A DNA stretch of 64,000 nt from Planktothrix sp. PCC 11201 (GCF_900009135.1 NZ_LT797710.1:225270-289269), one strand, 5' to 3'. Positions 35,620 through 45,115 are shown, numbered from the stretch's first letter. The notes: generated by a model from the sequence alone, not told the origin. A program made the numbers and translations.

Positions 35620-36098
35620 ATGCGGAGGAAGTGCAAAAATCTTTTTTATCAAACTGATTCTGTCTCAAGAGGCACACCATCAGGTACTGGATTATTCATA
35701 ACTGCGACATATTATCTGGATAACGAAAGAATAGATGCAAGCATTAGCTGTAGATATAAATATTGGGTTGTAGAAGGGGATTCGACACACTATACTCCTC
35801 AATCTCAAGCAACGCAAAATCTTATATCTACAGCCTGTGGAATTGCAATTAACAGTCAATATCGTCAATCTAATCAGAGTCAGCCAAGCCAACGTACAAG
35901 AGAGAAAACTTGGATTGTTTATGATCCACCTTCTAATGTACGATATTCTCCTAATGGAATGGTGAAGTCCTATGTACGATCCCTGACAAAAGAAGGGTTT
36001 GGATTTCTGGGAACGCTGTAAATGGTTGGTATCGAACCCCAGCTTGCGAGGGTGCAGATGGTTGGATTCATGAAAGTCAAATTAGGCTTGTAGATTAA
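35620..36098 (+). pseudogene. Frameshifted SH3-type protein gene
   Basis: The frame from 35620 gives 133 residues with TYYLDNERIDASISCRYKYW and PPSNVRYSPNGMVKSYVRSLTKEG, the start of a bacterial SH3-like domain, and stops at 36021. In the next frame, from about 36012, the missing end appears: NAVNGWYRTPACEGADGWIH then ESQIRLVD and TAA at 36096. A single indel near 36005-36012 thus splits the domain. There is no signal peptide in the visible N-terminus, so the 5' end may be damaged too. Presumably a periplasmic binding or wall protein once. Confidence 0.7.
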
Positions 36099-36180
36099 AT
36101 AATCCCATTTCCGAAAATTTATGCGACAGTAGCTAAAACTTTTGGGTTAAGGAAATTGTCTGAAGGAGGAAAATAAATTC

Positions 36181-36399
36181 GTGCCAAAGAAAATTCGAGA
36201 AATAAAAGCTATGCTACTTAAAGCAGGATTTTTATATCGTTCCGGTAAAGGGAGTCATACTGTATGGAATCATTCTTTATTAGAATATAGTCTAACTATT
36301 TCTGGGAAAGATGGAAGTGATGCAGATCGTTATCAAGAACGAGATGTTAGAAATGCACTTAGAGATTTAAAACAGTTACAACAGGAGGATGAACAATGA
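36181..36399 (+). CDS. hicA: HicA-type toxin (mRNA interferase)
   Basis: A 72-residue HicA toxin with the dsRNA-binding-like fold and catalytic His 26 in GKGSHTVW. HicA cleaves mRNA. It starts at GTG with a strong AAGGAGGA site 10 bp upstream. The stop overlaps the hicB start in ATGA, giving coupled expression with the antitoxin second, the common order for hicAB. Confidence 0.85.
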   Translation: MPKKIREIKAMLLKAGFLYRSGKGSHTVWNHSLLEYSLTISGKDGSDADRYQERDVRNALRDLKQLQQEDEQ

Positions 36400-36605
36400 A
36401 CTCTCAATATAGTATTTTAATTCAATGGTCAGACGAAGATCAAAAATATGTGGTGAGTTTACCTGAATTTGGGCCTTATGCTCATACTCATGGGGAAACC
36501 TACGAAGAAGCCTTAAAAAATAGTCAGGAAGTATTAGAACTTTTAATTGAAGATTATCAGGCGAGAGGAAAAGAACTTCCTAAGCCTTTAACAATTCAAG
36601 TCTAG
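36396..36605 (+). CDS. hicB: HicB-type antitoxin
   Basis: A 69-residue protein of the partial RNase H-like HicB fold with WSDEDQKYVVSLPEFG, AHTHGETYEEALKN and EVLELLIEDYQARG. It neutralises HicA. It lacks the usual C-terminal DNA-binding domain, so autoregulation by this short form is uncertain. It is preceded by hicA with a 4-bp overlap. Confidence 0.88.
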   Translation: MNSQYSILIQWSDEDQKYVVSLPEFGPYAHTHGETYEEALKNSQEVLELLIEDYQARGKELPKPLTIQV

Positions 36606-36676
36606 TTAATCTTCATATTTTTCATATTTCTCCGGCGGTTTTCTTCCCTAGAAACTCAGTTTATTAGTTAAGGATT

Positions 36677-37141
36677 TTAACCATAAAAATCTTCATCTAA
36701 AATTTGTTCAAGTGAAAACGGACAAATCTGAGGATATTCTTCTTGATTAGGAATACGAACCCCAAATTGAGCGCGTTTTCCTTCTTTAATTGCTAACCGA
36801 CGACCATCAACATAAGCCGTTTCCAGGGCAGTTTTTAAATAAGATTTTAAAGAAGGAGTTTGTTGTAGTTGCTTTTGAACACGCTGACGATGTTCATCAA
36901 CAGAATTATACCAACTTCCTTTCATCATTTCTGGTGCATCTTCTTGCACCCCTAACTTGAGTAAATGCGCCAATAGAACCATCAAATTACTTTCCAGACG
37001 ATTTTTTTCCGATTTTCCCAACTCGGTTAACTCCTCAACTAAATGTTCCATATCCACAGCAGCAAAATTGCCTTGTTCTAACTGTTCAATTGTTTGCTGA
37101 AGCCAAAGTTGAAAATCTTTTTCATAGAGATGTTTAAGCAT
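36677..37141 (-). CDS. DUF29 family protein
   Basis: A 154-residue soluble helical protein with LYEKDFQLWLQQTIEQLEQG, VDMEHLVEELTELGKSEKN and RLESNLMVLLAHLLKL, the DUF29 signature, followed by the repeated-charge segment RQRVQKQLQQTP. DUF29 genes are numerous in cyanobacterial genomes and often near toxin-antitoxin or mobile genes. Function unknown. It is divergent from chlI. Confidence 0.88.
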   Translation of the reverse strand: MLKHLYEKDFQLWLQQTIEQLEQGNFAAVDMEHLVEELTELGKSEKNRLESNLMVLLAHLLKLGVQEDAPEMMKGSWYNSVDEHRQRVQKQLQQTPSLKSYLKTALETAYVDGRRLAIKEGKRAQFGVRIPNQEEYPQICPFSLEQILDEDFYG

Positions 37142-37265
37142 TTTTCCAACCCTTTAAAGTTAATTCAAGAACCAATGACAGCAGGCGGTTGACGGATGAT
37201 TGAACCCATTGTCCCCCAAATGTGTAAAAATCAAGTACGGTAATATTGGAAATTGAGAGTAAACT

Positions 37266-38357
37266 GTGAGTTCAACTGTCGTCACGCCAAAAGATACACA
37301 AACAACGGTCAACCTGTCTCGTCGTCCTGTTTTTCCCTTCACCGCAATTGTCGGCCAGGAAGAAATGAAACTGGCTTTAATTTTAAATACTATCGATCCT
37401 AAAATCGGTGGTGTGATGATTATGGGCGATCGCGGCACAGGAAAATCCACCACCATCCGCGCCCTAGCTGACCTGCTTCCCGAAATTGAAGTGATCGCCG
37501 ATGACCCCTTCAATAGCCATCCCACCGATGCGGAATTGATGAGTGATAACGTGCGGGAGCGTCTGAGCCAGCATCAGGATATTCCCGTATCTCGGAAAAA
37601 AGTCCCGATGGTGGATTTGCCTTTGGGGGCCACGGAAGACCGAGTTTGTGGCACAATTGACATTGAAAAAGCCCTATCTGAAGGGGTGAAAGCCTTTGAA
37701 CCCGGACTTCTGGCCAAAGCTAATCGGGGGATTTTGTATGTGGATGAGGTCAACCTCCTCGATGATCACTTAGTTGACGTTTTATTGGACTCGGCGGCTA
37801 GTGGTTGGAATACCGTAGAACGGGAGGGCATTTCCATCCGTCACCCCGCGCGATTTGTATTAGTCGGTTCAGGAAACCCCGAAGAAGGCGAGTTACGCCC
37901 ACAATTATTAGATCGGTTTGGAATGCACGCCGAAATTAGAACCGTAAAAGAGCCGAATTTACGAGTTAAAATTGTTGAAGAAAGAACCTCTTTTGATCAA
38001 AATCCTCAAACATTTTTAGAAACCCATATTAATGACCAAAACCAATTACAAAATAAACTGGTAGAAGCTCAAACTCTCCTCCCCTCTGTCCAAATTGATC
38101 ATGATTTACGGGTAAAAATTTCCCAGATTTGTTCAGAATTAGATGTGGATGGTTTACGGGGAGATATTGTCAGTAACCGGGCGGCTAAAGCCCTAGCCGC
38201 TTTTGAAGGACGTACAGAAGTCACCGTCGATGATATTCAACGGGTGATTACCTTATGTTTGCGTCACCGTCTGCGCAAAGATCCCCTAGAAACCATTGAT
38301 TCGGGTTTCAAAGTTCAAAAGGTTTTCCGTCAAGTTTTTGGTTTACCTGATGCCTAG
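37266..38357 (+). CDS. chlI: Magnesium chelatase ATPase subunit I
   Basis: ChlI is the AAA+ ATPase of magnesium chelatase, which inserts Mg into protoporphyrin IX for chlorophyll. The 363-residue protein has Walker [10 protein letters not shown] (54-62), Walker [13 protein letters not shown], sensor motif [19 protein letters not shown], and the ChlI-specific region [20 protein letters not shown] with Cys. GTG start at 37266. Two GUN4-domain proteins lie elsewhere in the window, but a canonical gun4 gene, the chelatase's cofactor, does not. Confidence 0.96.
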   Translation: MSSTVVTPKDTQTTVNLSRRPVFPFTAIVGQEEMKLALILNTIDPKIGGVMIMGDRGTGKSTTIRALADLLPEIEVIADDPFNSHPTDAELMSDNVRERLSQHQDIPVSRKKVPMVDLPLGATEDRVCGTIDIEKALSEGVKAFEPGLLAKANRGILYVDEVNLLDDHLVDVLLDSAASGWNTVEREGISIRHPARFVLVGSGNPEEGELRPQLLDRFGMHAEIRTVKEPNLRVKIVEERTSFDQNPQTFLETHINDQNQLQNKLVEAQTLLPSVQIDHDLRVKISQICSELDVDGLRGDIVSNRAAKALAAFEGRTEVTVDDIQRVITLCLRHRLRKDPLETIDSGFKVQKVFRQVFGLPDA

Positions 38358-38392
38358 TGACAGGTGAGGTCGTGTAGCGTTAATTGAAGTGG

Positions 38393-38532
38393 AAAATCCC
38401 TGATTGCAGCCGAAATCAGATCCCCCTAAATCCCCATTTTTAAGGGGGACTTTGATAGGAAATTTCCCAAGTAGAAAAAACCAGGGATTTTATAACTCCG
38501 GTTGCCATTTTTAAGGCGGGTTAGGGGGGATC
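38393..38532. repeat. Nested inverted-repeat element between chlI and ruvC
   Basis: AAAATCCCTG (38393-38402) pairs with CAGGGATTTT (38482-38491), and GATCCCCCTAA (38419-38429) with TTAGGGGGGATC (38521-38532), one base bulged. Smaller foldback CCCCATTTTTAAGGGGG lies inside. Such CCCCCTAAATCCCC elements are widespread in cyanobacteria. No gene is present. Confidence 0.55.
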
Positions 38533-38562
38533 AAACCGGGAGCCACTTATAGCATTTTTCAG

Positions 38563-39084
38563 ATGAAAAAAATAATTTTAGGTTTTGATCCGGGTTTAGC
38601 AATATTAGGATTTGGGGCAATAGAGTGTGAAATTGATGACAAAACTCAGGAACAAAAATCCGTTTCTATGATTGATTTTGGAGTAATTAAAACCCCAGCC
38701 AAAACCGAATTAGGCAAGCGTTTATGTATTATTTATGAGGATTTAAACCAGTTATTAACTCATATAAAACCTGATTTGGCTATTGTGGAAAAACTCTTTT
38801 TTTATCGTATGGCAAATACCATTGCCGTTGCCCAAGCCAAAGGAGTGTTATTATTAGTTTTAGCTCAACACCAAATTCCTCTAGTTGAGTTTACTCCCGG
38901 TCAAGTTAAAAAGGCTTTAACAGGACACGGTAATGCGGACAAATATCAGGTTCAAGAAGCAGTGGCTCGGGAATTGAATCTAACAGAAATTCCCAGACCT
39001 GATGATGCTGCGGATGCTTTAGCTACCGCTTTAACCGCTTGGTTTGATCCTGATATAATTTTCCAATACGAATTAATTCACTGA
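38563..39084 (+). CDS. ruvC: Holliday junction resolvase RuvC
   Basis: RuvC cleaves Holliday junctions in recombination. The 173-residue protein has the first catalytic Asp in [14 protein letters not shown], Glu in [13 protein letters not shown] and the terminal acidic pair in [15 protein letters not shown]. Size and motifs match. The following gene at 39102 starts 17 bp on and may be cotranscribed. Confidence 0.94.
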   Translation: MKKIILGFDPGLAILGFGAIECEIDDKTQEQKSVSMIDFGVIKTPAKTELGKRLCIIYEDLNQLLTHIKPDLAIVEKLFFYRMANTIAVAQAKGVLLLVLAQHQIPLVEFTPGQVKKALTGHGNADKYQVQEAVARELNLTEIPRPDDAADALATALTAWFDPDIIFQYELIH

Positions 39085-39101
39085 AGTATAACGGATTATT
39101 T

Positions 39102-39476
39102 ATGATTATTCTCACCTCTCAAGAAATCGCTCAATTTCGCTCCCAACTGGCTGAATATTCCGTTGCTTTAGAAGCCTTAGATAGAATTGAAAATTGTGAA
39201 GGAGATCTCGAAGATGCGGCCATTGAAATGGCAATTTATGTGGGTCAGTCACCCGATACTTCTGAAAATTGGTTAGATGGTTTAGCCAAACGATATCGAG
39301 TGAGTTTGTGTAATAAAGACCTGCGGGAAGAATTAATTCAAGGCAATATTACAGCCATGGTAGAATCTCTAATTGCGGAAAATCAATGTCCAGCCCTATT
39401 AATTACCCCGGTTGTAATTTATGCGGTGAAATCGGGAATTGATCAATTTTGTCAACCTTTAGAATATAAATTATAG
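39102..39476 (+). CDS. Conserved hypothetical protein downstream of ruvC
   Basis: A 124-residue soluble acidic protein starting MIILTSQEIAQFRSQLAEYS. It contains GDLEDAAIEMAIYVGQSPDTS and LDGLAKRYRVSLCNKDLRE, then a helical end with CPALLITPVVIYAVKSGID. No motif for a catalytic function is seen. I recognise the type as widespread in cyanobacteria, usually next to unrelated genes. The 17-bp gap to ruvC suggests shared transcription. Confidence 0.7.
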   Translation: MIILTSQEIAQFRSQLAEYSVALEALDRIENCEGDLEDAAIEMAIYVGQSPDTSENWLDGLAKRYRVSLCNKDLREELIQGNITAMVESLIAENQCPALLITPVVIYAVKSGIDQFCQPLEYKL

Positions 39477-39561
39477 GGATTTGGTAACAAAACAAACCCC
39501 TGAAACGAAGATTTTACCCTAAAATTAGAAATCAAACACAAACCGAATTTAGGAGTAATTT

Positions 39562-40821
39562 ATGAGTCCAGAAACCTTAGTGAAAAAAGAGCCTGTTACC
39601 CACGATTTTAGTATTGATGACTTTAATTCCCATGTCATGAATACCTATGCCCGTTTTCCCATTGCCTTAGAGCGGGGAGAAGGGTGTCGCGTTTGGGATA
39701 CTAATGGCAAAGAATACTTAGATTTTGTCGCCGGAATTGCGACTTGTACCCTAGGACACGCCCATCCGGTATTAATTGAAGCGGTCACCCAACAAATTAA
39801 AACTCTGCACCATGTTTCTAATTTATATTATGTTCCCGTGCAAGGAGAATTAGCCAAATGGTTAACCGATCATTCCTGTGCAGATAAGGCATTTTTCTGT
39901 AATTCTGGAGCAGAAGCTAACGAAGGAGCGATTAAATTAGCTCGGAAATATGCCCACGACAAATTAAATATTGAAGACCCGGTTATTATCACCGCCCACG
40001 CCAGTTTTCATGGTCGAACTTTAGCCACAATTACGGCTACGGGACAACCCAAATATCAAAAAGGTTTTAGTCCGTTAGTGCCGGGTTTTGTGTATGTTCC
40101 TTATAATGATATTCAGGCTTTAGAATCAACAATTGCTCATGTTGATAAAGACGGGCGACGGGTAGCCGCAATTATGTTAGAAGCGCTGCAAGGAGAAGGA
40201 GGTGTCCGTCCTGGGGATATTCAATATTTCCAACGAGTTCGGCAAATTTGCGATGAAAAAGGCATTCTTTTAATCTTAGATGAAGTTCAGGTTGGCGTGG
40301 GTCGCAGTGGTAAATTATGGGGTTATGAAAATTTAGGAATTGAGCCGGATATTTTTACCTCGGCGAAGGGTTTGGGCGGTGGTATTCCCATCGGGGCGAT
40401 GATGTGTAAAGCATTCTGTGATGTTTTTGAACCCGGAAGTCATGCGTCTACCTTTGGCGGAAATCCTTTTGTTTGTGCGGTGGCGTTGGCGGTTTGTCAA
40501 ACCTTAGAAAGAGAAAATATTCTGGAAAATGTCCAGAAGCGGGGTGAACAACTTCGCAGCAAGTTAACAGAAATTGCCCAAAAATATCCTGATTTAATTG
40601 CCGAAGTCCGAGGCTGGGGTTTAATTAATGGTTTAGAATTAAAAGAGGATGTGGAATTAACCTCTCCCCAGGTCGTGAAAGTGGCAATGGAAGCCGGGTT
40701 ATTGTTAGTTCCGGCTGGCCCGAAAGTGTTACGTTTTGTACCGCCTTTAATTGTGACGGAGGAAGAAGTTAATCAGGCGTTACAAGCGGTTGAAAATTCC
40801 TTAAAACAGTTAACAGCTTAA
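39562..40821 (+). CDS. argD: Acetylornithine aminotransferase
   Basis: ArgD uses PLP to make acetylornithine in arginine synthesis. The 419-residue class III aminotransferase has FCNSGAEANEGAIKLARKY, HGRTLATITATGQ, ILDEVQVGVGRSGK and the PLP Lys in SAKGLGGGIPIGAM, then HASTFGGNPFVCAVAL. Length is normal. AGGAG lies upstream of the ATG at 39562. Confidence 0.95.
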   Translation: MSPETLVKKEPVTHDFSIDDFNSHVMNTYARFPIALERGEGCRVWDTNGKEYLDFVAGIATCTLGHAHPVLIEAVTQQIKTLHHVSNLYYVPVQGELAKWLTDHSCADKAFFCNSGAEANEGAIKLARKYAHDKLNIEDPVIITAHASFHGRTLATITATGQPKYQKGFSPLVPGFVYVPYNDIQALESTIAHVDKDGRRVAAIMLEALQGEGGVRPGDIQYFQRVRQICDEKGILLILDEVQVGVGRSGKLWGYENLGIEPDIFTSAKGLGGGIPIGAMMCKAFCDVFEPGSHASTFGGNPFVCAVALAVCQTLERENILENVQKRGEQLRSKLTEIAQKYPDLIAEVRGWGLINGLELKEDVELTSPQVVKVAMEAGLLLVPAGPKVLRFVPPLIVTEEEVNQALQAVENSLKQLTA

Positions 40822-40929
40822 TTTAACTCAATTCCCTATTCTTCTTTCTTTAACCGAGAGAAGGTAGGGAAAATCAAATTATATTTGATAATTTTTTGCA
40901 ATAGTTATAGCTAAATATTGAAAAAATTA

Positions 40930-41103
40930 TTAGCTTTTTTTTGAACGATAACGATACAGAGGAGAAGTATTGATTTGACTCTCCAATTGAGAAATCAAAT
41001 CATCTAAAATAGAAATTCCTGCATCTGCTCGTTGGCAAACTTCCTGAATTTTGACAGATGTTTGTTGCACTTTTTGTAAATCGGGTTGATGTTTTTGGGT
41101 CAT
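40930..41103 (-). CDS. Small protein coupled to the gene at 41444
   Basis: A 57-residue frame, MTQKHQPDLQKVQQTSVKIQ followed by CQRADAGISILDDLISQL and a basic end YRYRSKKS. It starts inside the stop of the preceding gene (ATGA overlap at 41100-41103), a strong sign that it is really translated. Its heptad pattern suggests a short coiled coil. It shows no family I know. Confidence 0.6.
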   Translation of the reverse strand: MTQKHQPDLQKVQQTSVKIQEVCQRADAGISILDDLISQLESQINTSPLYRYRSKKS

Positions 41104-41444
41104 GGCAAATTAAAGTTACTTTTTGCTTCTCCAATTGTAGCTTGTGCTCTGGCTATTGTGACTATTGCGTCCTCAATAGAACGAGTCAGTGGCTCCAGCA
41201 TAGTAGAATGAGAAATCCGCTGTGATTCAGCCATTCTAGCCATAAGAGTATAAAATCGAGAATAGTAAGTATTTGCCCTTTGCCGAATATTATCCAGATC
41301 TTCTAAGGTGATAATCGTGGTTTCGGTTTCAGAATAAGTTTCCATGATTACAAAACTAGTTTCTGTAGCATGGTTAATAACCGCTAATAACTGTCTTTGT
41401 AATTCTAAAACCGTTGTTGTAAGTTCCAGGGGAAGTGCAACCAT
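41100..41444 (-). CDS. Small helical hypothetical protein
   Basis: A 114-residue, mostly helical, soluble protein. From the ATG at 41444 (MVALPLELTTTVLELQRQLL) it continues through TLEDLDNIRQRANTYYSR and ends DAIVTIARAQATIGEAKSNF. A TTG start at 41465 is also possible. It looks like a short coiled-coil protein, possibly a structural partner. It ends within the start of the next small gene, so they form a two-gene operon. No family recognised. Confidence 0.6.
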   Translation of the reverse strand: MVALPLELTTTVLELQRQLLAVINHATETSFVIMETYSETETTIITLEDLDNIRQRANTYYSRFYTLMARMAESQRISHSTMLEPLTRSIEDAIVTIARAQATIGEAKSNFNLP

Positions 41445-41545
41445 TGATAATTGGGAGAATAACAATCAAGATAGGTCAGCCTTGATTATGACATATCATG
41501 ATCTGAAATGTTTGGTTATACTAAATTAATGGAGGGAAACCCACT

Positions 41546-42193
41546 ATGACCACAGCGACTTTAACCATACCTGAACAGCGCACGGTTTTAAATCAAGTCA
41601 GTTGGCAAACATTTATTAATTTATTGGACGATTTAGGGGATAATCGTGCTGCTCGTTTATATTATGATCAAGGAGTATTAGAAATTATGACTCCATTGGG
41701 AGAACACGAGAATAACAATCGGTTTATTGATGATTTAGTGAGAGCTATCGCAGATGAATTAAACCTAAACCTAAAAAAAATGGGATCTTTAACCTTAAAA
41801 CGAGAAGAATTATTAAAAGGTGCAGAACCGGATTCTTGTTATTATTTGAATAATGAACCCTTAGTTAGACATAAACAGAATATTGATTTGGCATCAGACC
41901 CACCTCCTGATTTAGTATTGGAAATTGATATTACCAGTAGTTCTTTAGATAAACAGGCGATTTATGCTGCTTTTGAAATTCCTGAACTATGGCGTTATAA
42001 TGGTCAAAAATTAGAGGTTTTTATTTTAGATACAACAACTCAATTCTATCAAAAATCAACTCAAAGTTTACATTTTCCCTGGCTGCCTTTAGAAATTATT
42101 CCCCAATATATTCGTCAAAGTTTAAGAGATGGCGAAACCGCAACATTAAAATCTTTTAGAACTTGGGTTCGAGAACAATATCATAGTCAGTAA
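41546..42193 (+). CDS. Uma2 family putative endonuclease
   Basis: A 215-residue protein of the Uma2 (DUF820) family, PD-(D/E)XK nuclease fold. Family marks are YYDQGVLEIMTPLGEHENNN, EPDSCYYL and the core PDLVLEIDITSSSLDK, then FEIPELWRYNG. Uma2 genes are highly amplified in cyanobacteria. Their biological role is unproven. The ATG at 41546 follows GGAGG. Divergent from the small-protein pair. Confidence 0.92.
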   Translation: MTTATLTIPEQRTVLNQVSWQTFINLLDDLGDNRAARLYYDQGVLEIMTPLGEHENNNRFIDDLVRAIADELNLNLKKMGSLTLKREELLKGAEPDSCYYLNNEPLVRHKQNIDLASDPPPDLVLEIDITSSSLDKQAIYAAFEIPELWRYNGQKLEVFILDTTTQFYQKSTQSLHFPWLPLEIIPQYIRQSLRDGETATLKSFRTWVREQYHSQ

Positions 42194-42204
42194 TCATCAA
42201 AACC

Positions 42205-42705
42205 CTATTGTTGTTTATCCGTAATTGAAATCACATAGGGGTGATAAGCATTGGGTTTATAAGACCCTACCCAAATTTCATATTTTCCCGATAACCATTG
42301 ACCCTCAATACTAGGATTAATGTCTTTAGCATCATCACTACACCAACTTCCCCCTGGCCCTCGAATCACTAAAACCGTATCTTCGCTACTTTGGACTTGC
42401 AGTTTTAAATAATCAAAAAAACTGGTTAAAATTACCGTATGATCCGGTTGTTGATCCACATAACCCTGACAAGTTCCAGTTTGGGTTTCTTGGCGTCCGG
42501 CGATATCCTTAGCCAAAGTTGGCCCTCCACTTAATCCCCGAATCAGCAGGGGGTTGGGGCTGAATTGAGGACTGAGGGTGATATTTTCAAACATGGGGGT
42601 GGATGTGCCGTTAAACGGTTGAGCTTCCACTGCACGAGGCAGTAATAACCCAACCGTCACCATCACAACGCCCAATGCTAAGTTTTTGAGAGTGGCATTA
42701 GTCAT
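42205..42705 (-). CDS. Secreted protein of unknown function
   Basis: A 166-residue protein with a signal peptide (cleavage after VEA at about 28) and a secreted beta-rich domain. Visible are DIAGRQETQTGTCQGYVDQQ, HTVILTSFFDYLKLQVQSS, VLVIRGPGGSWCSDDAKDI and WLSGKYEIWVGSY, a pattern of a small beta-sandwich with a Cys pair. It is known to me as a repeated type in filamentous cyanobacteria but without function. It follows the CAAD-domain gene by 17 bp in the same direction. Confidence 0.7.
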   Translation of the reverse strand: MTNATLKNLALGVVMVTVGLLLPRAVEAQPFNGTSTPMFENITLSPQFSPNPLLIRGLSGGPTLAKDIAGRQETQTGTCQGYVDQQPDHTVILTSFFDYLKLQVQSSEDTVLVIRGPGGSWCSDDAKDINPSIEGQWLSGKYEIWVGSYKPNAYHPYVISITDKQQ

Positions 42706-42722
42706 TGTTAGAACTATTTTAT

Positions 42723-43646
42723 TTATGATTTTTTACCCAGGATTTCTTCTTTCAGGGTATTAAAATCTGCACTGAGTTCTTTGCGGTTATCTGCTTTGAG
42801 GAGATAACGATAAATAAACCAAGCTGAGTATCCTAAACCAACGGTTTCAAAGGTGGGTTTAATCAGAGGAATTTCATTAATAATTTCTACTAATCCCACT
42901 AAAATCTTGAAGGTAATTAAGAAGGCAACGATTAAACCGACCGTCGTTAAGGGACGTTTGTAATCTTTAAAGAAACTGCCTAAATTTTCGGGGAGTTCAG
43001 ATAAAAATGCGAGAATTTCTTCTTTCATGGGTTGTACAGATTGGTTAACAGAATCATAGGAGAAAGTTGTGGGAGAATCAATCACCACTTCAACTTTACT
43101 GGCACTGATCGGTTCAGCATTGAATAAAATTTCCGTTGCTGAAGTATTCACCCATTTCGGTTGATTTTCAACCAAGGGCTCCGGTGTGGGTTCTTCCTCT
43201 ACAACAGGAGGTTCCTCTGCTATAGTTTGTTCCACAATTGGTTCCGGCGCGGGTTCTTCCAGCAGGGTCAGAGGAGTTTCCTCAGCTACGGGTGCGGGTG
43301 CAGGTGCTTCTGCAATAGGAGTTTCCTCCGCTACAGGTTCTTCCACAACCACAGGAGGTTCCTCGACGGGCGGCTCCTCCCCTACAGGTTCTTCCACCGT
43401 GATCGGAGTTTCCTCAGCTACGGGTTCTTCTGCAACCACAGGAGGTTCCTCAATTATTGGTTCTTCAGCTACAGGTTCTTCCACCGTGATCGGAGGTTCT
43501 GAAGATGGGGATAAGGAGACATCAACTCCCGTTTCTGCCTCGGATGCTGGGGCGGGTGTAGGATCAACTGTAGGCTTAGGTTTTTTAGATTGGGAAGAAT
43601 TGCCCTTTGCATCGGATGATTTGCGAGATCTGGGAGAATTTGCCAT
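42723..43646 (-). CDS. CAAD/CURT1-domain membrane protein with acidic repeat
   Basis: The C-terminal 100 residues (about 205-307) are a CAAD/CURT1 domain: LPENLGSFFKDYKRP, then two spans (GLIVAFLITFKILVGLVEII and VGLGYSAWFIYRYLL) and a helix KADNRKELSADFNTL. CAAD was described as an appendage to cyanobacterial aminoacyl-tRNA synthetases that anchors them to thylakoids; it is related to CURT1, which shapes thylakoid edges. The N-terminal 200 residues are basic at first, then a long Glu/Pro/Val repeat (EEPVAEE, EEPPV). The gene directly follows gltX by 20 bp, on the same strand. Partner and role are discussed in the findings. Confidence 0.85.
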   Translation of the reverse strand: MANSPRSRKSSDAKGNSSQSKKPKPTVDPTPAPASEAETGVDVSLSPSSEPPITVEEPVAEEPIIEEPPVVAEEPVAEETPITVEEPVGEEPPVEEPPVVVEEPVAEETPIAEAPAPAPVAEETPLTLLEEPAPEPIVEQTIAEEPPVVEEEPTPEPLVENQPKWVNTSATEILFNAEPISASKVEVVIDSPTTFSYDSVNQSVQPMKEEILAFLSELPENLGSFFKDYKRPLTTVGLIVAFLITFKILVGLVEIINEIPLIKPTFETVGLGYSAWFIYRYLLKADNRKELSADFNTLKEEILGKKS

Positions 43647-43666
43647 AATATCTGCCTCGTTAAATA

Positions 43667-45115
43667 TTAACCCGGTAAAACAGTTTGAAAACGAATTAAA
43701 TCAATCCCTTTTTGATGGAACAATACCCAAGATTCAATTAAATCTGGGCCGTGCATAGTTCCCATCAAAGCTGCTCTAAGCGATCGCATTACTAACCCTT
43801 TTTTGACGTTTGTTTCCTTCATCGCACTATTAATTATTGCTTTAGCAGCATCGGATGTTAAGGGTTGATCTCGTTGTTGGGTTATTTTATCCTGAATTGC
43901 CTGCACAATGGCGATCGCATTTTCTTGTTGCAATTGAGTCGTTGCTTCCTCGTCTAATTCAACCCTTCCAGTGAAAAATAATCGACTCATTTCCACCGCA
44001 TCTTTCAGAGTGGTTAAACTAGGGCCAATTAAGGCCGTAAGCTGTTCTAACCAAGATTGATCCGTATTAGAGTCAAATTGATAACCCGCTTCTTGCCAAT
44101 AGGGAATTAATAACTGAGTTAATTCTGGGATCGGCATTTTATGAAGATATTGGCTATTAATCCAATTTAATTTATCCCAATCAAACTTTGCCCCGGCTTT
44201 ATTAACTCGCTCAAAACTAAAGTGTTTGGCTGCGGTTTCCAAGGTAAATAATTCTTCCGTAGCATCGGGAGGAGTCCAACCCAATAGGGTCATATAATTA
44301 GCCAGAGCTTCTGGCGTATATCCCATAGTTCTAAAATCAGAAATCGAGGTCACACCATCCCGTTTGGATAATTTGCGACCCTCCGCATTCAGAATTAAAG
44401 GGGTATGACCAAATTCAGGAATATTGGCATTTAAAGCTTCATATAACAGAATTTGTTTCGGCGTATTAGAAATATGATCTTCCCCTCGAATCACTTGGGT
44501 AATCTTCATATCAATATCATCAACAACCACCACAAAATTATACAGAGGTTGCCCAATTTCGCCGCTACTAGAAGCCCGCGCAATCACCATATCACCGCCC
44601 AAATCACTGCCTTTCCAAGTGACTTTTCCCCGGACTAAATCATTCCAGCTAATTTCTCGATCATCGTCTATTTTGAAACGAATCACCGCCTGACGACCCT
44701 CGGCTTCAAAGGCGGCTTGCTGTTCCGGGGTGAGGTGACGATGGCGGTTATCATAGCGAGGGGCTTCATTTCTCGCCTTCTGCCCTTCTCGCATGGCGTC
44801 TAGTTCCTCTGGGGTGCAATAGCAACGATAGACTAAACCTTTCTCCAGCAGGGTTTGGATAGCTTGGCGATATAATTCTAACCGCTCGGATTGATAGAAT
44901 GGCCCTTCATCCCAGGTTAGGCCTAACCAAGTCAACCCGGTGAGAATGTTTTCCGTATATTCAGGGCGAGAGCGTTCTAAGTCGGTATCTTCAACCCGCA
45001 GGACAAAAGTACCTCCTTGGTTGCGGGCAAATAACCAGTTAAAAACGGCAGTTCTAGCAGTTCCTATATGTAAATTTCCGGTGGGACTTGGAGCAAGACG
45101 AACTCTAACAGTCAT
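43667..45115 (-). CDS. gltX: Glutamyl-tRNA synthetase
   Basis: GluRS charges tRNA-Glu, used both for protein synthesis and for tetrapyrrole synthesis via glutamyl-tRNA. The 482-residue protein starts [20 protein letters not shown] (HIGH motif) and has KRD in [12 protein letters not shown] (KMSKS-type). The rest is the helical anticodon region. The ATG at 45115 is chosen; the frame stays open upstream to 45157 with a non-typical leader. No CAAD domain is fused to its end, but a CAAD-domain gene follows. Confidence 0.96.
   Translation of the reverse strand: MTVRVRLAPSPTGNLHIGTARTAVFNWLFARNQGGTFVLRVEDTDLERSRPEYTENILTGLTWLGLTWDEGPFYQSERLELYRQAIQTLLEKGLVYRCYCTPEELDAMREGQKARNEAPRYDNRHRHLTPEQQAAFEAEGRQAVIRFKIDDDREISWNDLVRGKVTWKGSDLGGDMVIARASSSGEIGQPLYNFVVVVDDIDMKITQVIRGEDHISNTPKQILLYEALNANIPEFGHTPLILNAEGRKLSKRDGVTSISDFRTMGYTPEALANYMTLLGWTPPDATEELFTLETAAKHFSFERVNKAGAKFDWDKLNWINSQYLHKMPIPELTQLLIPYWQEAGYQFDSNTDQSWLEQLTALIGPSLTTLKDAVEMSRLFFTGRVELDEEATTQLQQENAIAIVQAIQDKITQQRDQPLTSDAAKAIINSAMKETNVKKGLVMRSLRAALMGTMHGPDLIESWVLFHQKGIDLIRFQTVLPG

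Noticed and set aside
43186..43758. 190-residue plus-strand frame opposite the CAAD gene and the end of gltX
   Set aside because: It is the complement of the Glu/Pro repeat codons and reads as low-complexity Ser/Thr/Gly; the minus-strand gene has domain and context support.
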